Shown here: positions 1-7,594 of the stretch, piece after piece
Layout of the letters: every line of letters begins with the position of its first letter
Numbering within the stretch: the stretch's first letter is position 1
Source of the DNA: Gammaproteobacteria bacterium
GTDB lineage: Bacteria > Pseudomonadota > Gammaproteobacteria > Steroidobacterales > Rariloculaceae
DNA: 31,263 nt
Reading direction: 5' to 3'
NCBI GenBank assembly: GCA_017577365.1
Contig: PKRJ01000041.1
Span: 1-31,263 of the forward strand
Position numbers and translations under genes: made by a program
The notes under the pieces: model-generated
The model's database searches: none
Seen by the model: only the letters and a program-made list of their open reading frames with translations
Told to the model about the DNA's origin: nothing

Positions 1-28
1 GACCGCGGAGAAGCGACGCGGCGACGCG

Positions 29-1306
29 TCAATCGATCACGGCTTGCATGACGGCCGACTCGAACTCGAACCACGCGTCGTTGCTGTAGGTTTGCACCAT
101 CAGCAGCGCGACGAGATTCGCCTCCGGATCGACCCAGAAATACGTGCCGTAGAAGCCGCTCCAGCCGAAGCTGCCCTTCGAGACGAGCGACCGCCGTGCG
201 ACGGGATCCGCCACGACGCTGACCCCGAGACCGAAGCCCTCGCCCGGAGGCCGGCTCGGATGAATTCCGGTGTTGAGTCCCTCGAGGCCTTCCTCGATGA
301 CGGCGGAGCCCATGAGCTTCACGGCGCGCGGGCTCAGGATCCTGACGCCGTCGAGCTCGCCGCCGTTCGCGAGCATCATCGCGAAGCGCGCATACGCCTC
401 GGCGGTGCCCATCAGACCGCCCGCGCCCGAGAAATACACCGGGCTCGACATCGAGTCGGGATCGGGGCGCGGCTGCAGGCCGTTCGGCCCTCCCATGTAG
501 GTCTTCGCGAGGCGCCGACGCTGCGCATCGTTCGGCCAGTAGAAGATGTCCTTCATGCCGAGCGGCCCGAAGAGCCGGCTCTGCAGGAACTCGGCGAAGC
601 TCTGTCCCGAGACGACCTCGACGATGCGCGCGAGCACGTCGAAGCCGCCGACCGCGCTGTACGACCATCGCGAGCCGGGCTGGAAGTCGAGCGGCATCTG
701 CCCCATCTCGTCGACCAGGCGGAGGCCGATCTCCTCGCGCCGCGCATAGAATGCCTGGCTTTCCGCGTTGCCGACGCGCCCGCTCATGAAGCCCGACGTG
801 TGCGTCAGCAGGTCGGCGATCGTGATATCGCGCTCCGCGGGCACCGTGTCGTACTCGGGCGGCGGCCCGCCGTATCCTCCGCCGGCGCTCGGATTGCGAA
901 TGACCGCCACCTTCTGATTCTCGAAGCTCGGCAGATACTTCGAGACCGGATCCGTGAGCCGGATCCGGCCTTCCTCGACGAGCATCAGCACGGCGACGGC
1001 GGTGACCGGTTTCGTCATCGACGCGAGGCGGAAGATCGCATCGGTGCGCATCGGCGTCTTGGCGTCGATATCCATCAGCCCGTGCGCTTCGAGATGAGCG
1101 ATCTTGCCGTGCCTCGCGACGAGCGTGACCGCGCCGGAGAAGCTGCCCGCCTCGATGTGCCGCTCCATGAGCTCCCCGATCCGCTCGAGGCGCTCGCTCG
1201 AAAGCCCGACGCTTTCCGGCTCGACGACCTCAGCGGCGTAGCCGTACGACGCGGTCACGAGCACGAGCAGCGCGGGCGCCGCGCGCAGGAACTTCGAAAA
1301 TTTCAT
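29..1306 (-). CDS. Secreted serine hydrolase, class C beta-lactamase / esterase fold
   Basis: The 425-residue protein begins with a Sec signal peptide (basic MKFSK, hydrophobic core, likely cut after YGYAA). The catalytic SxxK motif is Ser96-Met-Thr-Lys99. The second motif is Tyr216-Ser-Ala, in the YxN/YSx position, and a GWSG segment near the C-terminus stands where beta-lactamases have KTG. This is the serine beta-lactamase-related hydrolase family, whose members include esterases, D-amino peptidases and true AmpC enzymes. The YSx motif and GWSG box fit an esterase or peptidase better than antibiotic resistance. The ATG is preceded by a strong GGAGGGGAG ribosome site. It lies 45 bp downstream of the secreted protein at 1352-2404 and is probably co-transcribed with it. 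The substrate is unknown. Confidence 0.9.
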   Translation of the reverse strand: MKFSKFLRAAPALLVLVTASYGYAAEVVEPESVGLSSERLERIGELMERHIEAGSFSGAVTLVARHGKIAHLEAHGLMDIDAKTPMRTDAIFRLASMTKPVTAVAVLMLVEEGRIRLTDPVSKYLPSFENQKVAVIRNPSAGGGYGGPPPEYDTVPAERDITIADLLTHTSGFMSGRVGNAESQAFYARREEIGLRLVDEMGQMPLDFQPGSRWSYSAVGGFDVLARIVEVVSGQSFAEFLQSRLFGPLGMKDIFYWPNDAQRRRLAKTYMGGPNGLQPRPDPDSMSSPVYFSGAGGLMGTAEAYARFAMMLANGGELDGVRILSPRAVKLMGSAVIEEGLEGLNTGIHPSRPPGEGFGLGVSVVADPVARRSLVSKGSFGWSGFYGTYFWVDPEANLVALLMVQTYSNDAWFEFESAVMQAVID

Positions 1307-1351
1307 CGGACTCCCCTCCCTTGTCGGATGATGCGAGCCTCGCCGGCGCGA

Positions 1352-2404
1352 TCAGTTCGCGGTGCCGCCGTGCGCGCGCTCGTATCGCGACGTTTCGATG
1401 TAGTTGCGGATCGCCGTGTTGCCTTCGTGGCATGCGTATTCGTAGATCACGTAGTCAGGCTCGCGCTTCCACGGATACGCGGCGGTCCACGGCTGGACCA
1501 TCGTCTCGGGATCGTACGTCGTGATCTCGTAGTTGATCGTGTCGTCGTCGATGCGCGTGAAGCGCTCGACGATGCGCATCGACTCGCTCGTCGGAATGTT
1601 GTTCCCCGGAGGCGCGCCGGGCGTCACGACGTTCACCATCGGCGTCATGCCGTTGAAGTTCGTCGTCTCGACGACGAGCGTGTTGCCTTCCCAGCGGCCG
1701 CGCGACTCGCCCATCCACTGCTTGATGGCGGGATCGAGCGGCGGACGTCCGTCGAGCGGCACGATGCGAACCTCGTGAATCATCTCGAGGCGGATCACGA
1801 CGTAGCCGGGCGTCTGCCAGATCTCGATGCCATTGTTGTATTGCATAGGAAACATCGAGGCGGGCAGGCCGCGCGTGATGCAGCGGTCCCACGTGTCGAA
1901 GTCCTCGACCGTGTCGAACGGGATGTCCTGCCAGCTGCTGCGCATCGTGGCCGATTTCGCGCGCCCGGCTTCCGTCAGCGCGGGCAGCCGGCCGTTCGGC
2001 GGATCGACGATGAGCGAGGCCTGACGCTGCGGCACTTGACCGGCCTCGGCCCAATGCCCCATGCCCATCTGGTTCGACGACGTCTCCTTCTCGTAGCGGG
2101 TATTGCGCGCTTCGATCGCGGCCACGCGCTCCGCGAACTCCTCATCGGTGAGGTAGGCCCGGGTGCCGAGCTCGACCGGACGCTCGAGCGGCGTCAGCGT
2201 CATGTGGCGGATCGGCCAGCGTCCTTGCAGATCGGGATCGCCCCACGGCGTGACGGGGTGCTTCCACCCCTTGCCGCCGTCCTGCGCCGAGGTCACGGCC
2301 GGCAGCGTCAGGGCGCTCGTCCCGATAGCGAGCGCGCTCAGCGTCAACGCGCTCCCGATGGCGTCGGCCAGCCGTGCGGATCCTCGTCGAATCGCTTCCC
2401 ACAT
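1352..2404 (-). CDS. Secreted protein of unknown function
   Basis: The 350-residue protein has an N-terminal signal peptide ending near VTSAQDG. The mature part begins with a TPWGDPDLQGRWP segment, a pattern I recognise from a widespread secreted hypothetical family of soil bacteria that has no assigned activity. The rest is rich in Trp, Tyr and short beta-type segments (GRWEGNTLVVETTNFNG), like a small beta-barrel or lipocalin-like fold, but that is a guess. I chose ATG at 2404 because AAGGAG lies nine bases upstream and a signal peptide follows directly. The frame stays open for 88 more codons, but that extension reads through the remains of a TonB receptor gene. It is probably the first gene of a unit with the serine hydrolase. 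Confidence 0.8.
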   Translation of the reverse strand: MWEAIRRGSARLADAIGSALTLSALAIGTSALTLPAVTSAQDGGKGWKHPVTPWGDPDLQGRWPIRHMTLTPLERPVELGTRAYLTDEEFAERVAAIEARNTRYEKETSSNQMGMGHWAEAGQVPQRQASLIVDPPNGRLPALTEAGRAKSATMRSSWQDIPFDTVEDFDTWDRCITRGLPASMFPMQYNNGIEIWQTPGYVVIRLEMIHEVRIVPLDGRPPLDPAIKQWMGESRGRWEGNTLVVETTNFNGMTPMVNVVTPGAPPGNNIPTSESMRIVERFTRIDDDTINYEITTYDPETMVQPWTAAYPWKREPDYVIYEYACHEGNTAIRNYIETSRYERAHGGTAN

Positions 2405-2513
2405 CGTCGATCGCTCCTTGCTTGGATTTGTCCGCGGCGGTACAGGGTAACAACCGACCGCGGGAACGGTCCACCTTGCAAAGAAGCGCCGCTGCGGCAT
2501 CGAGACCGCGGCG

Positions 2514-2732
2514 ACGCGCGGCGAAGCTGAGCTTCTCGCTGATCCGGTATTGCATGCCGAGGTGCAGCACGTCATACGACTTGAAGTAGAGCGGATCACC
2601 GCGTCGACGCCGCGATAGCGGCGTGAGCGCACCTCGCCCATGAGCTGCATCGACAGCTTGTCCGTCACTCACCAGTCGAGCGTCGCGTTCCGCACATGTG
2701 CTTCGCCGTTGCATCAGCGGTGCGCCGGTCTC
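2514..2732 (-). pseudogene. Decayed 3' fragment of a TonB-dependent receptor gene
   Basis: Read leftward, three frames give consecutive pieces of the last beta-strands of a siderophore-type receptor: ETGAPLMQR, then NATLDW, a stop, VTDKLSMQLMGEVRSRRYRG, then GDPLYFKSYDVLHLGMQYR and ISEKLSFAAR. In intact receptors these segments follow each other in exactly this order. The lesions are a frameshift near 2695-2700, an in-frame TGA at 2669-2671, a second frameshift near 2598-2603, and loss of everything after SFAAR (the usual NLxDKxY end). The plug and most of the barrel are missing. The fragment points into the 1352-2404 gene, suggesting that gene and the hydrolase once followed a receptor. The homology is from memory of the family; the frame breaks are directly visible. 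Confidence 0.75.
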
Positions 2733-2788
2733 ATGCAGCTCCCGCTCACCCCGGCCGCCGGATCCCGCCAAGCCGTCGTCTCGATCTC

Positions 2789-2835
2789 TTGCCTTTGTCG
2801 TGCGACTGTGCATACTGTACATCTCAATATGCACA
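2789..2835 (+). promoter_or_regulatory. Promoter with 8+8 bp inverted-repeat operator for the GntR-ABC operon
   Basis: A -35-like TTGCCT (2789-2794) and a -10-like CATACT (2811-2816) are 16 bp apart. Overlapping the -10 and running into the first codons is a perfect inverted repeat, TGTGCATA - 13 bp - TATGCACA (2807-2835), with a TGTACA palindrome at its centre. This is the expected size and position for a GntR-dimer operator controlling its own operon. No Shine-Dalgarno sequence lies before either candidate ATG (2829 or 2838), so the mRNA may be nearly leaderless. Confidence 0.6.
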
Positions 2836-3221
2836 CTATGCTTACCATCTCGCACGCGGACCCGAGGCCGATGTACCTCCAGCTCATGGAGCAGATTCGG
2901 CGCCGCATCGCGGTCGGGGACTGGCAGCCGGGTCAGGAGATCCCGTCGATCCGTGCGCTGGCGGCGGCGACGAAGGTGAGCGTGATCACCGTGAAGCGCG
3001 CGTATCTCGAGCTCGAGCGCGAAGGGGTTCTCGTCACGCGTCAGGGACGGGGCACGTTCGTCGCGAGCAACGTCGAGCTCGGTCGGGATCTCCGGCGGCG
3101 GGAGCTCGACGAGCACCTCGAGGCGGCGGCGCGGATCGCGCGCGAGATCGGCATCGAGACGCAGGAGCTCGCGGACCGGCTGCGCGAGATCGCGGAACGA
3201 AACGAAGAGAAGGCGAAATGA
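2829..3221 (+). CDS. GntR-family transcriptional regulator, YtrA type
   Basis: This short (130-residue) regulator has an N-terminal winged helix-turn-helix beginning PMYLQLMEQIRRRIAVGDW, with the GntR signature IPSIRALAAATKVSVITVKR as the recognition region and a wing at GVLVTRQGRGTFV. Only one helical tail of about 50 residues follows, rich in Glu and Arg, with no ligand-binding domain of the FadR or UTRA kind. That size is typical of the YtrA subfamily, which usually represses an adjacent ABC transporter operon. Its stop overlaps the ATG of the ATPase gene by four bases (ATGA), so the two are translationally coupled. An alternative start at 2838 would remove three residues. The inverted repeat overlapping the start suggests autorepression. 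Confidence 0.9.
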   Translation: MHTMLTISHADPRPMYLQLMEQIRRRIAVGDWQPGQEIPSIRALAAATKVSVITVKRAYLELEREGVLVTRQGRGTFVASNVELGRDLRRRELDEHLEAAARIAREIGIETQELADRLREIAERNEEKAK

Positions 3222-3982
3222 CCGACCGATTGCTGGAGCTCGAAGGCGTACGCAAGAGCTATCGCTTCTTCACGCTGCGGGATATCGATCTCAGGCTCGA
3301 GGCCGGTCAGGTCATGGGGCTCGTCGGCCCGAACGGCGCCGGGAAGTCGACGACGATCCGCATCGCGATGGGACTGACGGCGCAGGAGCGGGGCAGCGTG
3401 CGTCTGCTCGGCCGCACGATGCCCCAGGATCAGGCGGCCGCGAAGCGCGACGTCGCGTTCGTCTCGGACGACGTCGGGCTCTATTCGTACGCGACCGTCG
3501 GCTGGCACATGCGCTGGGTCGCATCGATCTTCCCGAGCTGGGATGCGCGCTACGCGGAAGCGTTGACGAAGCGTCTCAACCTGCACGAGGCGCAGCGCGT
3601 CAAAGGTCTTTCCCGCGGCGAGCGCGTGAAGCTCCTGCTCTTGCTCGCGCTCGCGCGCCGGCCGCGCGTGCTCGTGCTCGACGAGCCGACCGCGGGCCTC
3701 GATCCGGTCGCGCGGCACGAGGTGCTCGCCGAGCTCATGAGCGTCATCGAGGACGAGCGGCGCGGAATCTTGTTCTCGTCGCACAACACGCAGGACGTCG
3801 AGCAGATCTCCGACTGCATCACGTTCATCGATCGCGGCGCGATCGTCGAGTCGAGCGACAAGGAGACCTTTCTCGATCGCTGGCGCCGACTGCATCTCGT
3901 CGCGCCCACCTGCGCCGCTCTGCCGGCGCTTCCCGGCGTCATCGACTCGCGCGCACGGGTCAGCTCGCCGTCGCGACCGTGA
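3218..3982 (+). CDS. ABC transporter ATP-binding protein, frameshifted near the C-terminus
   Basis: The 254-residue frame contains all ATPase motifs: Walker A GPNGAGKST (residues 37-45), signature LSRGE, Walker B VLVLDEPTAGLDP and switch histidine in SSHNTQDVE. It belongs to the ABC-2 exporter type that sits beside YtrA-like regulators. The frame ends with an unrelated tail (RVSSPSRP) after ...GVIDSRA. The expected family C-terminus, with the typical RMTLEEIFVANVM, is present immediately downstream in another frame (3955-4128). One missing base near 3953-3957 would restore a protein of about 303 residues. The catalytic part is complete, so the truncated protein could still bind ATP. The start overlaps the regulator gene, and the restored form would overlap the permease start. 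Confidence 0.88.
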   Translation: MTDRLLELEGVRKSYRFFTLRDIDLRLEAGQVMGLVGPNGAGKSTTIRIAMGLTAQERGSVRLLGRTMPQDQAAAKRDVAFVSDDVGLYSYATVGWHMRWVASIFPSWDARYAEALTKRLNLHEAQRVKGLSRGERVKLLLLLALARRPRVLVLDEPTAGLDPVARHEVLAELMSVIEDERRGILFSSHNTQDVEQISDCITFIDRGAIVESSDKETFLDRWRRLHLVAPTCAALPALPGVIDSRARVSSPSRP

Positions 3983-4128
3983 ACCGATACACACCCGAGG
4001 TCGCGGCGGCGTACGAGCGCGCCGGCGCGAAGGTGTGCGACGTGCAGCGCATGACGCTCGAAGAGATCTTCGTCGCGAATGTGATGGCGAGCCGCAAGGA
4101 GCGGGAGAATGAGCGTATCGATCGTTAG
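3955..4128 (+). pseudogene. Displaced C-terminal part of the ABC ATPase
   Basis: This frame reads TGQLAVATVNRYTPEVAAAY, then ERAGAKVCDVQRMTLEEIFV and ANVMASRKERENERIDR, then TAG at 4126-4128. It is the natural C-terminal end of the upstream ATPase displaced by one base. The typical slippery heptamer of programmed -1 frameshifting is not visible at the junction. A sequencing error or a recent indel is therefore more likely than recoding. Its end overlaps the permease start by 20 bases. Confidence 0.75.
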
Positions 4129-4765
4129 CAGGCTGATCGCCAAGGACCTTTACTTTCTGCGGCCGATGATCATCGGCGCGCTCGTCATCGGCGGAGTCGG
4201 CGTTGCGCTGCTGCCGTTCGGGGAGACCGCGTTCCTCGTCGGCTGGGTGATTGTGTTCATCACGGTTTTGCTTCTGGGCATCTTCTCGACCACGCTCGGC
4301 GTCATCACGGAGCGCAAGGAGAAGGCCCATCTCCTCGTGCTGACGCTGCCGATATCGCCGACGCAATACACGCTCGCGAAGCTCGCGGCCAACGGCATCG
4401 CCTTCTGGGTCCCTTGGACCCTCCTGAGCGTCGCGGCGCTTTCGGTCATCGTCGCGACCCCGATACCCGACGGTCTGATGTCGTTCATCGCGGCGCTGAT
4501 GCTTTACGCGTTCTGCTACCACTCGGCGTATCTGGCGGTCGCGCTCGTCACGGACTCGGCCGTATGGAGCACGATCGTGATCATCGTCGGCAACACCGCG
4601 CCGATTTTCCTGATCCCGGCGATGTTTCGACATGTCAACACCGGCAGCGCCGGTCCGATCTGGTCGCCGACCATGCTGTCGATCCTTGCGATCGAGGCCG
4701 CGCTCGGCGCCGCCGTGCTCGCTCTCGGGATTTTCATTCGATCCCGCCAACGCGACTTCGCCTGA
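4109..4765 (+). CDS. ABC-2 type transporter permease
   Basis: The 218-residue protein is strongly hydrophobic, with about six transmembrane segments (for example around residues 20-37, 40-62, 97-117, 123-145, 152-172 and 190-210). A cytoplasmic loop carries ITERKEKAHLLVLTLPISP, the hallmark of ABC-2 permeases in which a kinase-like TERK/LPIS loop docks on the ATPase. It is the membrane partner of the ATPase encoded just upstream, and both probably form dimers. The transported substrate is unknown; YtrA-linked systems of this sort are often induced by envelope stress or peptide antibiotics. If the ATPase frameshift is real, this permease may have an impaired partner. Confidence 0.88.
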   Translation: MSVSIVSRLIAKDLYFLRPMIIGALVIGGVGVALLPFGETAFLVGWVIVFITVLLLGIFSTTLGVITERKEKAHLLVLTLPISPTQYTLAKLAANGIAFWVPWTLLSVAALSVIVATPIPDGLMSFIAALMLYAFCYHSAYLAVALVTDSAVWSTIVIIVGNTAPIFLIPAMFRHVNTGSAGPIWSPTMLSILAIEAALGAAVLALGIFIRSRQRDFA

Positions 4766-4796
4766 GGAAGTCGCCAACGAATAAAGGAGCCTCATC

Positions 4797-6341
4797 ATGT
4801 TCTCGCCCCGACCGCGTCTCGAGACTCGCGCCTTGCCGCTCGCCGTCGCCGCCGCCGTTGCGCTCGCGGGCTCGGCCGCGCGCGCGCAAATCCCCTCCGA
4901 CCCTTTCGGCGGACCGTACAAGGAGCTTTGCAGCGCCTGTCACGGCGAGAATCTCGAAGGCGCACCGCGCGGCACGCCGCTCGCCGGCGTCGAGCTTCGA
5001 CACGGCGCTTCCGTCGATGAGATCGCGCGGAGCATCGCCGAAGGCTTTCCCGATGCCGGGATGCCCGCGTGGCGGGAGACGTTGGACGAGCAGCAGATCC
5101 GACGCATCGCGCTCTACGTCGCCGAGCGGAGAGCGGGGCTCACGTATACCGATTTCAACGTCGACCCGGCGCCGCCGCTGCCCGAGGGCGCGATCGCGAG
5201 CGAGGCGCACGAGTTTCGCGTGGAGCTCGTCGCGGACGGCCTCGACCGATTGCCGTACTCGATCGCGCCGATGCCGGACGGACGGATCCTCGTCACCGAG
5301 AAGGCGAGGGCGCTTCGGATCGTATCGCCGGACGGCACGCTCTCCGAGCCCGTGCGCGGCACGCCGCCGGCGTTCGACGACGGCTTCGAGGTTCCAGGCC
5401 TTCGGATCGTGTACGGGCTCGGTTACCTTCTCGACGTCGCGCTGCATCCCGACTACGCAGAGAACGGCTGGATCTACTTGAGCTACACCGAGCGATGCAG
5501 CGGCTGTAACGAGGAGAGCCGCGCGACCGGCCGCCCGGTGTCGATGGTCGCGCTCTCGCGAGGGCGCATCGAGGACGGCGAGTGGGTCGACGTCGAGCCG
5601 ATCTATCGCGCCGATATCGAGCATTACACCGGCATGCCCGATATGGCGGCAGGGGGCCGCATCGCGTTCGACGGCGAAGGTCACGTGTTCCTGAGCGTCG
5701 GTATAAAAGGCGGCTCGGAGCACGCGGGCGTGCAAGACCTCGCGCTGCCGTACGGCAAGATCCATCGGATGCGCGACGACGGCTCGATCCCGCGCGACAA
5801 CCCCTTCGTCGATACGCCCGGCGCGTTGCCGACGATCTGGACGTACGGGCACCGAAGCCCTCAGGGTCTCGAGGTCGATTCGCGGACCGGCACGCTTTGG
5901 GAAACCGAGATGGGACCGCGCGGCGGCGACGAGGTGAACGTGCTTCGGCCCGGACGCAACTACGGCTGGCCGCTCTATTCGAGAGGCATGAACTACGACG
6001 GCAGAGCCGTCGATCATGCGAAGGAGCTCGGTATCGAGCTGGACCTCGCGGCGCTCGAGCAGCCGGTCGTCGATCTCACGCCGTCGCCGGCCGTCTCGAG
6101 CTTCACGGTCTATGACGGCGACGCGTTTCCGGAGTGGCGCGGCAACCTGCTCGTCGGCACGTTGAAAGCGACCGAGCTCTATCGAATGGTCGTGCGCGGC
6201 GATCGCGTCGAGCATCGGGAAACGCTGCTCGGAGGGCTCGGCCGCATTCGCGACGTCGAGACGGGTTTCGACGGCTTCGTGTACCTGCTGCTCGAGCACG
6301 CGTCTAGCGGCAGGATCGTGCGGCTCGTGCCCGCGCGTTGA
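4797..6341 (+). CDS. Cytochrome c fused to a PQQ-type glucose/sorbosone dehydrogenase
   Basis: The 514-residue protein has a signal peptide (cut near AARAQ), then an N-terminal c-type cytochrome domain with the haem-binding motif C45-SA-C48-H49 and a candidate axial Met in DAGMPAW. From about residue 135 on it is a six-bladed beta-propeller of the soluble aldose sugar dehydrogenase / sorbosone dehydrogenase family, with HRSPQGLEV around residue 352, GPRGGDEVN around 373 and GRNYGWPLY. Family members bind PQQ and oxidise aldoses or other carbonyl compounds in the periplasm. The fused cytochrome would accept the electrons directly. AAAGGAG precedes the ATG. It lies 31 bp after the ABC permease. 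The actual substrate is not evident, and some family members lack PQQ. Confidence 0.88.
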   Translation: MFSPRPRLETRALPLAVAAAVALAGSAARAQIPSDPFGGPYKELCSACHGENLEGAPRGTPLAGVELRHGASVDEIARSIAEGFPDAGMPAWRETLDEQQIRRIALYVAERRAGLTYTDFNVDPAPPLPEGAIASEAHEFRVELVADGLDRLPYSIAPMPDGRILVTEKARALRIVSPDGTLSEPVRGTPPAFDDGFEVPGLRIVYGLGYLLDVALHPDYAENGWIYLSYTERCSGCNEESRATGRPVSMVALSRGRIEDGEWVDVEPIYRADIEHYTGMPDMAAGGRIAFDGEGHVFLSVGIKGGSEHAGVQDLALPYGKIHRMRDDGSIPRDNPFVDTPGALPTIWTYGHRSPQGLEVDSRTGTLWETEMGPRGGDEVNVLRPGRNYGWPLYSRGMNYDGRAVDHAKELGIELDLAALEQPVVDLTPSPAVSSFTVYDGDAFPEWRGNLLVGTLKATELYRMVVRGDRVEHRETLLGGLGRIRDVETGFDGFVYLLLEHASSGRIVRLVPAR

Positions 6342-6361
6342 GGCTCGTGGGCGAACTACCG

Positions 6362-6976
6362 ATGCCGAAACAGGCCGTCGATTCGCGCTACGTCCTGCTC
6401 GTCATCGACATGCTCGAGGATTTCTTCGAGCCGCCGAGCGCTTTGGCCGATTCGCGAGCGAGGCTCGTCGCGCGGACCAACGAGCTCGTGCGCGCGTTTC
6501 GTCGTCGACGGCACCCGGTCGTATGGGTGCGCCAGGAATTCCGCGCGGACCTGCGGGACGCGTTCCTCGCCATGCGGCGCCAGCAGAGGCACGTCACCAT
6601 CGCGGGAACGAAGGGGGCGGAGATCCTGGCGGAGCTCGAGCGCGCCGAGTCCGATCCGGTCGTCGTCAAGAAACGATACAGCGCATTCTTCGGCACGCCG
6701 CTCGAGTCGATGCTCGAAACCTGGCGGCCCGAGACGCTCGTCGTCTCGGGCGTCAACACGCACGCATGCGTCCGCACGACGGTGATCGACGCCTATCAGC
6801 GCGACTACGACGTCGTCGTCGCGGCCGACGCGGTCGCGTCATACGACCGCGAGCATCACGACGTGACGACGAGATATCTCTCCGGTGGAATCGCGCGTTT
6901 CCTCGTGAACGCCGAGATCCTGGAGATGCTCGATCAGGGCGTGCCGGCCGACGGAGCCTCGGGCTCGCGGCGATAG
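6362..6976 (+). CDS. Isochorismatase-family cysteine hydrolase
   Basis: This 204-residue alpha/beta protein has a visible cysteine-hydrolase triad: Asp16 in LLVIDMLEDF, Lys104 in VVKKRYSAFFGT, and Cys136 in SGVNTHACVRT, preceded by the usual cis-peptide region. The family hydrolyses amides, ureides or vinyl ethers (nicotinamidase, N-carbamoylsarcosine amidase, isochorismatase). The substrate cannot be assigned. I prefer ATG at 6362. A TTG at 6338 in the same frame overlaps the previous stop and would add eight residues, giving tight coupling to the dehydrogenase gene. The 3' end overlaps the convergent globin gene by 43 bases. Confidence 0.88.
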   Translation: MPKQAVDSRYVLLVIDMLEDFFEPPSALADSRARLVARTNELVRAFRRRRHPVVWVRQEFRADLRDAFLAMRRQQRHVTIAGTKGAEILAELERAESDPVVVKKRYSAFFGTPLESMLETWRPETLVVSGVNTHACVRTTVIDAYQRDYDVVVAADAVASYDREHHDVTTRYLSGGIARFLVNAEILEMLDQGVPADGASGSRR

Positions 6977-7404
6977 CGTTCGCCTTTCTGCAGCATGCGG
7001 CCGTTGTAGATCGCGACGCCGAGCTCGAGGCTTCGGGCGATGCGATGCGCGCGCGTCACGAAGTGCTCGGCGGCGGCGGGCGGACAGACCTCGTACGCGG
7101 TTTCCTCGAAGAGCGCGAGCCAGCGGTCGAAATGCAGCGCGTCGACGGGCAGCGGTGCGTGCTTCTGCATCGGGCTGCCGTGGTAGGCGCCGGTCATCAG
7201 CGCGACGGACGACCAGAACACGCACATCCGCGCGAGGTGAGCATCCCAGTCGGCGATGCGCGCGTCGAAGATCGGCCCGAGCAGCTCGTCTCGCCGGACC
7301 TTCGCGTAGAACGCGTGCACGAGGCGCTCGATCATCGCGGCGTCGATGCCGGTTCGCGCCATGACGTCGGCGACGATCGCGTCGCGCCGTTCGGATATCG
7401 GCAT
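6934..7404 (-). CDS. Group III truncated haemoglobin
   Basis: The 156-residue protein is a 2-on-2 globin. Family landmarks are visible: B10 tyrosine in HAFYAKVRRD (Tyr33), proximal F8 histidine His82 in QKHAPL, and the conserved FDRWLALFEE stretch with Trp95. This matches the Campylobacter Ctb type. Such proteins bind oxygen and nitric oxide in the cytoplasm and are linked to microaerobic or nitrosative stress. A clear GGAGGAA lies before the ATG. The last dozen residues (EPEAPSAGTP) are a disordered tail encoded in the overlap with the convergent hydrolase gene. Confidence 0.92.
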   Translation of the reverse strand: MPISERRDAIVADVMARTGIDAAMIERLVHAFYAKVRRDELLGPIFDARIADWDAHLARMCVFWSSVALMTGAYHGSPMQKHAPLPVDALHFDRWLALFEETAYEVCPPAAAEHFVTRAHRIARSLELGVAIYNGRMLQKGERYRREPEAPSAGTP

Positions 7405-7544
7405 GGTTCCTCCGGAAAGCTTGCGGCGTCACTGTACCGCCGGCGGACGCGGAGATTAACCCAAGGGACGCTCGGAAAATACGCATTCCCAACGGGCGTG
7501 GGCCGCGGCAAGGGCGACGCGAGCGAGCGGAAGAAGGGCCGTAC

Positions 7545-7564
7545 GGGGGCGCGGACGCGCCCCC
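7545..7564 (-). terminator. Hairpin terminator after the membrane protein gene
   Basis: GGGGGCGC - GGAC - GCGCCCCC forms a perfect 8 bp stem with a four-base loop, lying 31 bp past the stop of the leftward membrane-protein gene. On the minus strand it is followed by a pyrimidine run (CCCTTCTTCC) rather than a pure U tract. It sits in the 190 bp gap before the globin gene, which shows nothing else I can support. Confidence 0.5.
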
Positions 7565-7594
7565 TCGTGAGACCGACGGCTCCGCGGGCGGTCG

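Noticed and set aside
44..2530. An 828-codon open frame on the plus strand across the hydrolase and secreted protein genes
   Set aside because: It is antisense to two genes with clear family motifs, is rich in Arg, His and Asp as expected of a GC-rich shadow frame, and has no ribosome site or known domain.
3945..3965. Programmed -1 ribosomal frameshift in the ABC ATPase gene
   Set aside because: No X-XXY-YYZ slippery heptamer is visible at the junction, so a simple indel or read error is the better explanation.
3041..4921. A 626-codon minus-strand open frame opposite the ABC operon
   Set aside because: It lies opposite genes with complete ATPase and permease motifs; its composition is highly charged and repetitive, typical of shadow frames.
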